Source: Aplysia californica (Eukaryota > Mollusca > Gastropoda > Aplysiida > Aplysiidae). From it: a DNA stretch of 64,000 nt. The stretch is from assembly GCF_000002075.1 (NCBI RefSeq), contig NW_004798213.1, positions 90,703-154,702 of the forward strand. The letters run 5' to 3'. Each line of letters begins with the position of its first letter. Position 1 is the first letter of the stretch. Below, piece after piece: positions 1 through 15,044 of this stretch. Under the pieces are notes generated by a model. That model was given only the letters and a program-made list of their open reading frames with translations, did no database searches and had not been told where the DNA came from. The position numbers were made by a program, and so were the translations under genes.

Positions 1-2281
1 GGGAGGGGGGAAGGCTATTTCCCTCACCAATTATAATCAGAGATGGAAGCAATCTCTCAAAAAATTTTGTTCACCACATATTACTTCATTGCTTACTTTG
101 TCTTCAATTTTAAAACAAAGCTGATCAGGTTTTATTTAGTAAGCACATAGTCCGTAGTCTAAAACAGCCATATGCACTGTTCACAGCCAAAAGCTCCATA
201 TCCCAGACTCTAGCGTGGAGATCATCAGGAGAAAAAGCGTCGCTGTTTCAGGCTCTTCCGCTCTACAGCTTTTCTGATGCAACAGGTAGTGTACACCAAT
301 TTTTGTTTGTTTTGAATTTGCGATTTTTCCGTATTTTTAAGTGAATTCATATCGTAAAAAGGTTCAAACGGATGGCACTGCACTGGGAAACTGGAATCCA
401 ACAGGAGAGTTTGTATTGGCCGTTAGTATTCATCACTTCCACGAGAATTCAGACAGAACCTGTCAACTGTGAAGTTAAGACACGTCTGTGTGCACTGGTT
501 AAAAACGTACACAGGAACCAAGGGCATAAAGTATGCTGGTGGTGTTTCCTTTGAACTTGTTTTATGCACTGCACAAAAAACAACAACCTGGAGTACACTA
601 CTTAACATTTGGCAAAGGTGTAAAGCTATACTTTGAACCATACTGTTTGAGCACTTAATTAGCCTACCTCACATTCCCTAAGCAACAAATAAGTACTTGG
701 CAAGTGATGCAAACTGGATATATGTCAACCATAATAGTTAAACCTAGGTTCCCTAGGGGACAGAGTTTGTACATTTGAATGAACAGGTTAGCCAAAGAAG
801 AAATGGGTAATAACATGTATGAGTTTTCTGTTGGAAAGGACGCAAGACTGTAAATTATACCGTATTTATCCCCGGCAAGCCGCTCACAGCGGCACGCGGT
901 CAGAACTGCTGTGTTGGTGAGCTGCTGACAGTGGCTTGGGCACATTCCTTCATGATGATTTCCACATCGAATTACTTTTCAGTAATTGCCAAAAACAAGT
1001 CTCATTTATCGGGATTTCATTCGTTATATGAAGAACTATCAAAACAGGTTCACTTGTTTTGATTTAATGACCAATTTAGGGACGATTTCATCATTTTTAG
1101 ATTGAGTACCAAAAAAGGCCCCCCGCAGAGTGGGTTTACCCCCCTCGGAAATGAAGAGTTACCATTGAGTTAATTCCTAGAAATTATCAGAGCAATCATC
1201 ACATGCAAGAAACGGTCCAAATTGTCCAAGACTGCCACCCATTGTAGAGGGAAAAAGAGGTTGTCTAAGATAGGACATCCTGGACAGCATTATTATAATA
1301 TTTTTTAAAATGCAAAGGGGTGGTGAAAAGTGGTCATGTGTGCAGGTGACTGTTTTATACAGGTGAACGCAACAGCAGGTTATATGGTATTCTATTTTGG
1401 CAAACTGACTTTTTGTAAAATTTTTCCTTTTCATATTTTGAGAAACTCATTTTTCCTCCCACTAAAATAAGCAAATCCTATGTTCTCTCAGACACTAAAA
1501 AAGAGGGGAAAACTTATAATCAGTCAATAAAAGGTGATTAAGTTTTCTTATTTTAAAACAACAAAAATAGAAAAACATAAAACATGCATCCAATGATAAA
1601 ACACATGTCTTCTCTTACATCCCATTTATAATTTCCACTTATCAGATATTTTCAGTATTTCTCTTTGAAAACATTTTCTGATCAACAAGCAAAGCATAAC
1701 ACTAGGAACATTATAGCCTATGTATACTAATGGGGACTGCTTGAACTGAAAACAGTTTATCTGAAAACAGGGGAAATCTGAGAGACAACGGAATCCCTGT
1801 TTTTTCTTTTTACTTCTTGGACTTTGAATGAAAGCCGCTGATTAGCTGAAATACTCTTATTTGAAACTGAAAAGAATTTCCGGGGTTATGTCATCTAATT
1901 CTTCGCTAGCAACTCCTGAAAAAAATGCAAGACATCAAGTTATAGTTATATGAGCTTCAAGAAAACAAAACAGAAGAACGAGACTCGAGAACCCACGTGT
2001 GCTAACTGTGGACCAAAATACGAATATATATGTAAAGTGACACTAACAAGGATAGCCAATGTTTGTCTGTCGTGCAACCTATGATAGGTCATGGTCTACT
2101 GTCTCTGTGAAGCTAGTTCACATACACATGAGCATGTGCATGGCATGTGATGTGAGCCATTGTGGCAGTTCCCAGAACAAAACAGAATCAAAATAAAAAA
2201 AAAAAAACAGAGGGCTGATCATGTAAAATTCATTGAGGTCAGTGTCAGTTCAAGCCTGTATCATATATATGAGTTCAGGTT
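1..2281. other. PLCG 3' flank / probable 3' UTR, nothing else seen
   Basis: AT-rich sequence with no repeat or coding pattern that I can support. A minus-strand AATAAA (TTTATT at about 132-137) could be a polyadenylation signal, which would imply a long 3' UTR. Its use cannot be shown. Confidence 0.4.
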
Positions 2282-2455
2282 CTAGAGCTCATCATACCCA
2301 TCCAGGCGGCTTCGGTCCAGCTGATCAAGAAGTTTCATCTCTGTTTGCTGCAACAACCCTAGTTGGGCTTTATCGGTATTGGAAGACAGACTGAGCTCTG
2401 TGTACAGGCGCCGTGTCTCCTCTATCATGCGGAACAGGCTCTTCTCTTCCTCTTC
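2282..2455 (-). CDS. PLCG: PLCG terminal coding exon
   Basis: 174 bp with stop TAG at 2284-2282, acceptor gttctcag. It reads [20 protein letters not shown], then [20 protein letters not shown] and [17 protein letters not shown]. The tail is charged and helix-prone and does not resemble the long vertebrate PLCG1 C-terminus. The frame agrees with the C2 exon. A further intervening exon cannot be excluded. Confidence 0.85.
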   Translation of the reverse strand, partial: EEEEKSLFRMIEETRRLYTELSLSSNTDKAQLGLLQQTEMKLLDQLDRSRLDGYDEL

Positions 2456-5263
2456 CTGAGAACACACCACAAAACATACACAGAGCTACTTGCTTTGGAA
2501 ATGTTCAAAAGAGAAAAACTGAAAATAGTATCTGAAATGCGGTGATTGTAAATGGAAAGTAAGTGAAAGTACATTTTTTAAATAATTCAATGTATTAGAG
2601 GTATTTTGACTAGGATAAAGACTAAACGAGCCTTAACTGTACATTAAAATATGACTTTTGATTCGGCTGACCCACTATATTCTAGACTGCTTGACGGAGT
2701 AAAGAGTAAAAAGAAGCACATTGATACTATAATTGATCATTTAGTGAATGAAAGCAGCAAGAATAAAAACAAGAAAAAAACAGGGAGAGAAAAGATGAGG
2801 GACCTACCAGTGGCATTTTCCAACCACCCAAGGTTAAGAATGAGACCAAATGCACTCTCAAAGTCAGCTCAACAAAGCATGATTTTCCATCTCACTAGTC
2901 CACACCTTTCAACTATTATGGCATGTCTTTTATTTTAAAGGTCCTCTCAATCCTTAATTGCTTAACAAACTCTCCGTGGGTGGCTGGAGGACGCCACTGG
3001 TAGGTTCTACTTCCTTGCTTTTCATCTGTTGTTTCTGTCCATCTGTCTTATTTTTTCCTAGCACTAAATGACTATGGGGGATCTCGTGGTCTAGAGGTTA
3101 AGGTGTACGCCTCTCATTCAATAGATCCTGGGTTAAATTCGGATAGCAACGGAAGATTTTCTTCTGTCACATCCTTTCCTGCTCTTTTAACAATGTCCAA
3201 ACGTCTGCTTTTGTCTCTACTTTCTGCCCCCACCCCTTCACCTTCTTTACCCCCTCCTTTGGGCTCCTGACTCTTCCTGCAGCCTTTCTACCACTACTCC
3301 TTGGCTCCTTCTTACTGCTGTCTTTCAGCCACACCCCTTGACCTTATGGTAGGTAAGATCTTCACCTAGCCTTCTCAGGCAAAAAATCTCGGAAGTCTTG
3401 AGTGAAAGTAATGCAGGTTAAAGATCCGTTGGTGGTCCAAAATCGATTACAGTAGGCTTAGGCCTCCACCGCACAAAATTCAAAATGTCCTACCAAACTG
3501 AAAATGTTTAAAGTGTCCCGAGCGCTCATATGACCTTATGCAGTTGCGAGCGCAGTAAAACACTTACAAAAAAAAAAAGACTATTAAAGTGTTGATGTGC
3601 TTCTCTTGACTCCAATCTTGTATATGTTATATACACAGCCTCCAGTATGTTATGTACACAGCCTCCAGTATATGTTATATACACAGCCTCCAGTATATGT
3701 TATATACACAGCCTCCAGTATATGTTATATACACAGCCTCCAGTATATGTTATATACACAGCCTCCAGTATATGTTATGTACACAGCCTCCAGTATATGT
3801 TATCTACACAGCCTCCAGTACATGTTATCTACACAGCCTCCAGTACATGTTATATACACAGCCTCCAGTATATGTTATGTACACAGCCTCCAGTATATGT
3901 TATGTACACAGCCTCCAGTATATGTTATATACACAGCCTCCAGTATATGTTATATACACAGCCTCCAGTATATGTTATATACACAGCCTCCAGTATATGT
4001 TATGTACACAGCCTCCAGGAGCAGGGATGAGAAAGCACAATATGAATTATCACATGTACGCAGACGATACACAGTCATATATAAATCTGTTCCACCATCA
4101 GATGTTAAAACCTTGCTTACCACCACGGGTCTGTGCATTGATGACGTCAAAAAATGGATGATTGATAATAAGCTCCAGCTTAATGAAAATAAAACTGAAA
4201 TTCTTTTATGTAACCCAAAGAAAAGCCATATCCCTGTAGACATTGATCATATTTGTACTGAAAATAAAAAACTGTATTTTACTGATAAAGCAAAAAATCT
4301 GGGAATGTATTTAGATTCAAAATTGTCAATGGAACATCATATCAATTATTTATGTACCATTTTATTTTGTGAATTGCGTTGAATTGGTTATATGTCTATG
4401 TTTTTGAATGAACCCTTGCTGAAAACGCTTGTGTCATCTTTCTTGTTTTCACGCATCGATTATTGCAATGCTTTACTAGCTAACAAACCATATACTACTC
4501 TTCACAAGTTACAACGTTTTCAAAATCATGCTGCTAGGCTTGTACTAAAGAAAAAGAAGAGGGATCACATTACTCCCATGTTAAGAACATCGCATTGGCT
4601 TCCCCTGTCAGCTGGAATGTCATATAAAATTGCAATATTATGATATAAATGTGTCAATAACAAAGCTCCCTCGTATCTTAGTGATCTCATCCAGATTTAT
4701 GTTCCATCTAGATCAGTAAGATCAGGCGATCAGTATCTTTTCAGAGTTCCTAGAAAAGGGGGTAAAAAATTTGCTGAAAGATCGTTTGCCCACCTTGCTC
4801 CATCAGTTTGGAACTCTCTTCCCCAACCCTTGAGACATAAAACATCTGAGTCTAAATTTAAAATCTTTAAAGACACATTTAATGCCATCATTTTTATGTC
4901 AGTAGATTCATGTTCAGTTCAATGTTATTTAAATGACTATGTATACATTTACGTATTTTGCGAATAGCATTGTGTATATTATTCTATTAAATATGTGTAT
5001 GTGCTCATTTCGTAACGATGTGTAAGCGTGCGCATGTGATAAGCAAATAGATATGTGTGCGAGTGTGTGTGTTTGGTGTGCATGTGTGTGTAATGTGTGC
5101 GTGAGTGTGTATGTGTATGTTTGTGTGTGTATGTGTGTGTGTGTGTATGAGTGTGTGTGTGCGTGAGTGTGTGTGTCACGTGCGTGAATATTGTTTGTAC
5201 ATGCATTTATGTAAAGCGCCTAGAGCTGTGTTTACACGGGAGTGGGCGCTATAGAAATGACCT

Positions 5264-5300
<37 letters not shown>

Positions 5301-8300
5301 TACAAACACATAAACTCTGTTGGAGAGTCAGCATGTAAGGAAATCCTGCACGGCTTCTTTAATCTGACCAGCCCCTGAAGCTCATAAGATATGTGAGGCA
5401 GCGTGATGGAATCAGGCTCTCGCCAATTTGGGGGCATGTAGAGTTATTGGTATCATCTTAAAGCTTGTTCACTTGTCTTTATTTGGATGAAAAAAATATC
5501 CATTTATCTAGAATACAAGTCGAGATATTTGCAAATGAAGGAGGTGGGGGTCACCTGTTTTCAGAGGTAAAATTGGTGAGAAAATGGCCTCCAAAGATTA
5601 GTTATTTCCTTAGTTTAAGAGTCTGTGGTAACTGAAAATTTACATTTTTTGTGCCTTTAATCAACGTTTTTCAGAAAAATCCACACGGAAATGAGTTTTT
5701 TAATGGGCATGAAAGGTGTTGAGCCAAAAAACTAAAATTTGATAACAATTCACAAACCTGCGGAAAAATGCAAGTTTCTTCACTTTGATTATTTTGACGA
5801 GAGCCTGATACCACCACACTGCCTCACATATAATAACAAAGAAACTCTCATATAACTCACCTTGGGATTTTTCCTGTCTACATGCACCAGTAGTAACGAT
5901 AAGGGGATATCCTCACTGTAACTGTTTTGCATTTGCACAGATCTGTAACCTGAAATTTGAGAAAATGACACACCTGTAAAGGTTACAGAACTCTTATAAA
6001 TGCCATTCTTTTTTAGAGAAGAGTATATGTGTGTCATGACACCAACTGATCAAAAGAAACAAAAATTTTAAAAAACTTACCAGCTACGCCTAAACAGCAG
6101 GACAACAAAGCTCAACGAAGTTTCTTAAACAATGGATTTAGCTTTTGTAAGAGTTTTACGGCACTTGCAAACACAATAAGGTCATATTAGTGCCGAAGAA
6201 TAGATGTGGTACAAGAGAGTAACATACGCGAAAAAGAAAGAGGAGAGATCAGGACGATGGGTGTTTGATAGGAAAGAAGGGAGCAAACCACACAAGAGCA
6301 CCCGCCAACCACCCACAAACAATGGACTGCATTCTATGACATTTTGCAAACACAGGCAGTCAAAGGGCTTGTCTTATAAGAAATGTTTTTATGCCCCCAT
6401 CAACAAAATTTAGATCATTTAGGAGGTGGGCTTTGACCCTCCCTGTCAGGACCAACCCAGGCAGAGAGGGATACAGCATCCTTGCAAAAAGACTGAAATA
6501 CTCTTAAAAAATTCTCCCCACTCGGGAATCGATCTTAGGTCTCCTGCAGGCGTTGGCGTAGTGCCTAATTGCCACAACACAAGTGCCAGTTCACAGGGCT
6601 TGCTCATTTTCAAAAAGAAAACATGAAAAGAGGATGACTCACCTTGCTGTATGCATCTGAGAGGGAAGGTGGCTTGACTGATGTAGGAACCAGCGTTCAC
6701 TTCATTTCCTACTTCAAAGCGAAGGAAGGCCAAATCAGGGCATGAGATGTTAAAGACAAACATCTCATTCTTCCAGGTTGGATTTAAGGCGTTCCCATCT
6801 GTGGAAGAGAACAAATTTGAGGTGTGCAAACAAAATGAGTTACTTCTTGCATATCGTGAAAGGAGATATCGACTGAAAAACAAAACAGGGGTCAAATTTG
6901 TAGATTTTCAACTGACGCCATTTTCTTCAAGATTAACTGGTCTTTCATAATTTCATATTTAAATATTGTGCAAACTAAAACTATAAAACTTGACATATCT
7001 AAACCCATGGGGCTAAAATCCGAGAAGTAACTCATTTTGTCAGCACGTTTCACAAATTCTGTGTTTGATATATAGTTTGTTTGGTTAAGTAAGTGTTTTA
7101 CGGCACTCGCAACACAATAAGTTCATATAAGTGCTGAAGATTAGAAGTGTCACTAGAGAGTACTAATACCAAAAAGTAGGAGGGGAGATAAAGACGATAG
7201 ATGTTTGATAGGAAAGAAGAAGCAAACCACACCAGAGCACCCGCCAACCACCCACTTTGATTTATCGACAGACTGGTAACTAAAGTCACAGATATCATAA
7301 CACTTTGGATACTTTCACAACCAGTCCCATCTCTGCTTCGCCCGCTGAAGTCCACAGACAAACTTGTAGATAAATTCTTCAAGATGCCCAAAAATATCAA
7401 CACAAGATCCTGAGTTGCGTGGACAAAACTAGGCTTCCTTTTTTCTTCTCTTGGTTGTAACTGAACTACAAGAAGCTTCCTGCCTCCATACGTACTCAAA
7501 GGCCACATCTAGCAGTCACTACAACATGTGTAGCTCTGAGTAGGAGCTCAATACTGGGCGAAAATGGCGATGGATGGGTAATCGCAGCAAGAAAGAGTTG
7601 AATTAACTTGCTTGGAACTTGCTTCTTATTCAGGTGAATTGTAAAAAGTGATATGTTTACAAATTTTATGTCTTTAATCTTTACTATGAAATCGCCAGAG
7701 AAGCAAACAAATAAGAAATAAGTATGAATTAAAACAATCAGGAAACGACAAATGCAGTTTTTGGGACACCTCAATAGACATAAGGGTCTTGAAAATCTAG
7801 CTCTCACTGACTAAATTGAGGGCAAGCGAGGCAGGGGTAGGCCCAGAACAACATACTAAGGGAACCTAAACAAATGGATAACAGGGAAAAACATAGCTTT
7901 TTTGAGAGCACCCGAGGAAAGTTATGAAAGGAAAACCATGATCGCCGATGTCTGTGGCTGATCTGGCACTGGATGATGATGACGATGATGAATTAAAGGG
8001 GTCAAACTTGAGAATTCCATGTATCAATCAAATATATGTGTTTGTTTTTTGTGCAAGTTACAACATCATCTTTGCACATTTTTATACGTATTGGCATGGT
8101 ATTTTTTTAGGATGAGGAAATGAATAAGGGTATTAAAAGCAGAACTAATTTATAAACACATTCATATTACATAAAGACTGAAATTTCAAGGTTAAACTGA
8201 AAGTTATAAATAAAGAAATAACTTTTCTTAGATATTGGTGAGAAAACAGTAACATGTCAACATAAGGAGAACCCTGCTGGTTTCTGAGAGGGGAGTGAAG

Positions 8301-11300
8301 ATAAGGAAGGGCCGCACAAAAAGTATGAGCAGAATGGGACAGACTTCAGATCTTGGTTCGAGACTCACCTACTATGCTCCTTTTACCTCTGCAGAGATCA
8401 ATTAATCTGATCTACCTTCAGAGTAGGCTCCGTATCTTGAAACAGTCCTACTTATCAATATCACATACAGGGTAATAACTTTCATCCAATCATGAGTCTT
8501 TCCATTCAATACTGCTAAACCATGCTCGCATAACATCCAGCTTTTACCCAACACTAGAACAATGAGAATGTATGAAGAAGCTATCATGTTACGATTATAC
8601 AGAGGTCAGAATCCTCTCACCTTTGCGTAAACTCGTACGCTCTCTCTGATTGTCCAGTGGCAGTCCCAGAATTTCCACAGCCACGTAAGGGTGTACAACT
8701 CCGCCCGAGAAATCTCCCAGAGACAAGTTCCGACCTCCGAGGACTCGAATCGTCAGCACGATGCACTCAACTGAGCCAGACATGGACACCAGGTTCCCGG
8801 GGTTGTAGTGGGTATTGTTCATGAAGCTTGGTTTCAACACGTAGCCGCATCTGGAAATTAGAATAATTGTTAAGGTCTTCCATCCCGCTCTCTTGATGGA
8901 CATCATTCAAGGGACAGGATGCTTTGACCCACATTATCAGGGACAATGCTATTCGTATCCCCGCCTTTCCCCACAACATGGGCCCAAGGCGTACATAGGA
9001 GATTAAAAACGCATTCATACTAAAACCATACAAATTCATCATACAATAAGGGCTAAGAGGGATAAAGCTTCTTAGTAGAAAGATACAGCCATCCAAAAAT
9101 ACTTCCACATTTGGGAACTGAGTTCATTTTTTGGCAGACAAGGAAAAGGGCTGAATCATTTCACCAAAGAAGCTGTACTGAGCATAAAACATAAATCAGA
9201 CACAACATCAAAGATATCGAAATTCAGAGACAGGACACTGAGATCATATAGTATATATGTGAATGACATTATAGGAATGGACCTGCCAAGTACATAAAAA
9301 AACCCCAAAAAAACTTTCATTTATTTATTGACTCATTATTTTGTTTTACTTTTGTTCAGTTTTACACGAAACCCACTTTTTTTCTAGCAACCAGCAGATC
9401 ATATCAAATTACAAATACACAATTCCATGCCAAGCTATGTAAGTATTGGTCATTTTCTATACCCAATTTGCTTCTTCTCCAGTTGCTGCACACATGTAGA
9501 TGAAAAATCAAAGTGTTCAGGATAGCACTGGTTGCGAATCAATCCAGGAATTTTTGCTAAAAAGATAAGCTCCTACACTTGGGCAAAGATAGTACATAAC
9601 AAGATGGTTCACTCAGCCAAAAAAGTGTCTGCCGAAAGTCCGCTCTTTGTTTCAGATGGCGCTGTTTTGAAGCTCTCTTTCGTTTTTCCAGAAGAAGAAT
9701 AGGAATAGCACCTCCTTGCGTGCGCAGATCGACTGCTGTTCATCAGCAGTTCGGGTTCATTCAGTCCGGAGTCTTATTTTTTAAATATTTTAATGACCTC
9801 TCACCTTTCATTCTAAAGTCAAATTAACCGTTTCGCACTTACAGCGCCCGTATGCGAATGCGCCGGTGACCCCCGCTCATCCCTATAGCGCCCGAATACG
9901 CCCGCCACGGGGGTGTTTGTTTCGTTGCCGCGGGAGGCTTCTACTTTTACTATCATCAGAAGTTTCACTTAGCTATCTTTAGAGAGGAAGAGTTCCGGTT
10001 TACTATGGTGTTTTTCTTGTTTCGCTAGCACAAAGAGTCACTTTTTGAGCGGGAACAAAAGTCGGAATAGATTTTAGTTGTAAACAGGCCATCGTGTCTC
10101 TAGGATGCATGGGCGCAAAGCTGCCCGATATGAGTACGGCAAAACCAAAATAAAAACACCCAAAGAAAAGTCTTTTAGGTGCTTTCAAGTTTCCACCAGA
10201 GGCTTCAATCTCTGTGAATGTGTTGTATTTCTTTTGTGTGGATTACCTCTTTGTCAGTGGCAGAAACTTCGTGAGTTGAAGAAATGTATACGAGGTCTAG
10301 ATCTAGATCTAGACTCGTAATCCAAGACACGCATCTCAGAAAGACCTCTCATACCATTTCATACTCTTCTATTCCTCTTATAATTTTGTACTAGTAATTT
10401 AGCTCATTAATTTTCCTTTCAGAAAATACTATTTTCATCATTTTTGGTTGTGTTTGTGATTTTATACAATTTTTTTAGTAAGGTACCCCTTCAATTTTCG
10501 TGGAGTTGTTGCCCTTGTCTAAAGGATGGGGGGCCACAGCTGGCCAAGCCTGCTAAGTGCGAAAGGGTTAAACGAAAAAAACAATCACTCCTTCCTTGGA
10601 AGAGGTTTTTTGTCAGCGTAACCATTTCAAAAAAGCGTTTTTCCTAAATTTATTCAAAAACTTGCTAGTTTCACTTTGATTTTTTTAAACACAAGTAGGG
10701 TAACTCTGTTCGCAAAGGGTGCGCATTTGCGAAGAGGGCACCACTGAATTTTGAGGACACTTTTTTAATTGGCTCAAAGAGAGGAGTGTCCCCTCTTATT
10801 ATGTAGACTCTTTGACTTAAGCAAGCAAGCTCTCTGCTGTCCAAAGCTAAAAGACCTTTGAACATACGAACCTCCTGAAATCACGAAAGTGAGTTACACA
10901 TCTACTTACCTTCCATTTTGGAGAAACTTTGCTTGGTTCAGTTGCATTCCTCTATCTGGAGTCTGGTAGTTCAACGCAACCATCTGGCACCCAACATTCC
11001 ATTTTGGCATAGGATCAAAGTTTGCAGAGTTAATTCGAGTCGCCTTGGGGTATACTCTGCTAATCTGAAATTGATTGTACCTTGGGGGGACAAAAAAAAG
11101 AAAATTATTGACTTGTATGTTCATCTCTCTTCCAGTCCTCCTTCAGCTCCCAAGGACATCCGCAAAAAAAAAATCCAACTCCTTCTCTTTCCCCATACTG
11201 GAGAGTACAATTCCTCCTGCATCTTTTAAATAGTGATGTGATTGACGACAAACTGCGACAATCGACAAATTGTTGACAAAAGGAAATCGTTGTCGACAAT

Positions 11301-14300
11301 TAGTCGATAAAACAAGGGAACGAACTATGTACTTATTTATGCTTACATGCGAGTATACCCTTCTTGATGCCGGCCACATCTCGCCGATCAGCAAGAACGA
11401 CGAACTTCCACTCCCGTCACAAACGCCGATCGGCGATGTTTACCTCCTAGTTTTTTTTTATTTCCCCCAAAATGCTTGTGATGGCAAGGGTTTTTATAAC
11501 ATGAGCCTCGTGATAGCCAAGTGTTAATTGCCAGCCCCCATGACATTTGATTGTAAATTAGAGTAATAAACAGTTTGTAGAAATTTGTCGACAACGAGGT
11601 GTATTTGTCGACAAAATATTTCAGTTGTCGACAATTACATGACTACTTTTAAATTGTTACTAGAGGTTTGCTGACGGGACACGTAAAGGATTAGCTGAAG
11701 TGAGGATCAAGTGCGCACAACAATTACAACATTTATCTTTAGAGGTCTTCCAAAACGGAGCTAAAAAGAAACAAGCACCCATTTTCATCCTCATCAAATG
11801 AAAAAAAAGGTCAACTTCTTCACTCAGGAAAAGACAATGTCGAGCAAAAGCTGAATATCTCAACTAAAATTTTTTAAAACATGTTACAAAGAATAAGGAT
11901 ACATCCTTGTTTCACTTAAACAATATAAAATTACTGTTTACCAGGTAGGTATTAAAATTTTTAAAATCATTTGAGATTCAAGAAAGGTTATATATACCAT
12001 CTTGACATATGCCACGATACTTTCAGACTTACAACACAACACTACAAGGTATGGGAATAACTTAACTTCTTATATGAGGCGTAACTACAAATTTGAGATA
12101 AAATCTGATATTTAAATACGTTGAGCACCAACAAAGGTTTCGTAAAGTAGATGGACACCCTTTCAAAATCGTAGAGCAGTAATAATAATAACAATAACAC
12201 CAACTGTGCAAGGGTCCAAGACACACAACAGGCATCCAACAAATCTTAATACAAAAATGTTTAGGGTTTAAAATCTTAACACAATACAGTGGGTGTCGCA
12301 TTCAACGAGGTTGCCGGGACCGGCTTGTTGTCCTCGTTGGATCTGACCTCTCGTTGAACGTGAGTAAGGATAAAGAAAAGAAAGGAGACAAGTTATTATA
12401 TTACACCATGTGCCAATACCAGTAATCAAAACAGTTGTTCCCCATGACGATGAAAATCTCAAACAGCGTGTTTGAGCTGTGTTCTGACCGTCATTTCTGC
12501 ATTTTCTTTTCCGGAACAATTCTCGTGTGGAAACATACCCTCTCACATCTAGGCCTAGATCTACTCTAAATAAAATGAAGGCGGGAGCTTGGATTTTCTG
12601 ATCAGGGGCAGAAAAGAAATTTGAAAAAAATTAAGGTCTTGATCTAGACCTAGGCCTACCCATCCAGATTTCATCCAGTTTCACACAGCCCGCATCGTGT
12701 TCCCCCCCAACCCCTCCCATCCCTATCATAGGCTAACCCTCGCCCTTCCTCTTGGCTTTGGGGTCAATATTAGGAGGCACACAAGATCTAGCAATACAAT
12801 GTGTTAGGAATTGTGAATGTGCCTAGTGCCTCGCATGACATGGAGAGAAAGGAGAAAAATTCTTCGCTTTTGGGGCCGTTAATTGCTTTTATTTGGTAAT
12901 TGCGACATCGCTGAAAGCAACTTCGGTCTGTTTGCAACCTCGTCGGAGCTGACGTACATTTACAAAGAGATATAGAGAAAAAAATCGGGGACTAAGGATT
13001 GCCTCATTGGAGCCGACTTCTCGTTGAAAGTGACCTTGTTGAATGCGACACCCACTGTAGACATAAGAGGGAGTTTGCATAATAACAAAATGACCCTCCA
13101 TGATATTACCATTTCTTCAGAATGTGCCATAACATTCACTTCTTGGCTGCATGAGAAGCACTAAGCCTTGAGTACTATCAGCCAGCAGCTCCCACACAAA
13201 AGGAAGGTACAGTAGCAACAGAGTAGCTGTAGCCTCCTGCAGCCCATCTCACAAAACAGTAGGCTACACAATTCCACAGCTACTCACAAGAGAAAAATAA
13301 ATTTCAGAGATACCAAAATAGATATTAACCCTATCCGTACGCCCTGGGGTCGTATTCTTCGCATTTTTAGAATACTTCTATTACGAAGATCTCTTTGAAC
13401 CTTTCAGTATTTTTCAAAAAAATCATTTTGACAGACTGCTATGCAAAGTGTACGGATCGGATTAACGAGTAAATTTCCTCTTTGAAAAGTGGTGGCACAG
13501 AGTTCCCCACGTCGTATGGATACGATAGTAAAACACGAAGTACGGATAGGGTTAGATATCTTTCAGCAAAACGTCTTGTAGACCTAAAACATAGAAGTCT
13601 TACTGAATGATTGTCTTGTCATCTTTGCCAATTTTCTCCTCACTTAAGGAAGACATCTCACAGTAGCGACCCTTCCCTGGGGACAAGAACAGTGTGTCTC
13701 AAGCACTAAGGATACTGGAACTGATCATTTCAAGGCTAGAGACCTCTTAATCAATAAAAAAGAAAAAGTCAACAAGAACTGCAAAGTTACTTAACAAAAA
13801 GAAAAAAGAAATATCCTTTTTTTAGAAGAATTTTTACTGTGCTCGCAACTGCATAAGGTCACATGAGAGACAAGGGGTGGATGTCAACAGAGAAGTCTAT
13901 ACAGGGAATCAGGCTTACTCTGCTCGCCCCTCTCTAGCTTCAACAGCACAAAGTCTGCTTCGACTATCAAGGCACCCCGGACATAGCGGGTCACAAGAGA
14001 GTGACAAACATACATAAGAAGTAGAGAAATGACGATAGTAAGCATTAGGAAAGAAAAACCAGCAGTTCCTCGTGCGCAGTTCAGGCACAGTCATGCGCAT
14101 GACATTGATGAATCAGCCCATTTACGTTTCTACTGTACATAAGAACATGTCAATGCCCCCCCCCCCCCTCTTTGGGAATGGTCAGAAGATATTTCAGTCA
14201 GTAGCACTGCCGGGGGGGGGGGGGGGGGGGAAACAATATCCTATTGGCTACCTACAGGACTATAGCTACATAAAGTTTGCAGCCTCTATAACAGCCATAA

Positions 14301-15012
14301 TGAAAACAACTGGTTGAGTTATATTGTAGTACACAACAAGGTGACACAGTCATGGCCACATTTTGGTAAGGAGTAGATAATAATTATGAACGACAGTAAA
14401 ATGCTAAGAAAAGAAGAAGCTGACAATACCATAGCATGCACATATAAGTTTTAAACAGAATTCAAAGTAATAGAGTACAGAGAGCAACCCATAAATAAGA
14501 TAGCTAATGCTAAGAGAAGGAAGAACCATACATATACTGGGCACAAACTATGCAGGAAATATTTTTAAACATTATTAAAGAAAATATGCATTTTTTAGGT
14601 TTCATTCACAGAAACACAGGCACAAACAATTTACTACTTTCACTGAAATATGCCCCTATACTAGTTTGTGGCAGAAATCAGTTCAGAAGCATAATCACCA
14701 GTAACTGTTATAAGCATTGTGCCTGCTCACTTTGGAGCTGAGATATGGGCAGTGTAAATGCAGTCCAAAATTATTATTGATAGTGGTAACATAACAGGTT
14801 CGGAGTCAATACATTCAGCCACCTACTTGCTAGGTTATAAGGGACAGCCTGACAATAGATCACCATGTCGGAGAGCTCTTGAGCAATCTTCTTTGACCTT
14901 TCTTGCTTCTGTAGCTGCTGAGCCTGAAAAAAAAGAGACTTGGCTGACCTTCATACAGCAGATAAAATTCTTCAACCTGTTGGCCATCAGCTTAGTTATC
15001 TTTCTCTCTCTC

Positions 15013-15044
<32 letters not shown>

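Noticed and set aside
3597-4030. Long plus-strand ORFs in all three frames
   Set aside because: They are produced by the 25-bp minisatellite; repetition of a stop-free unit opens every frame.
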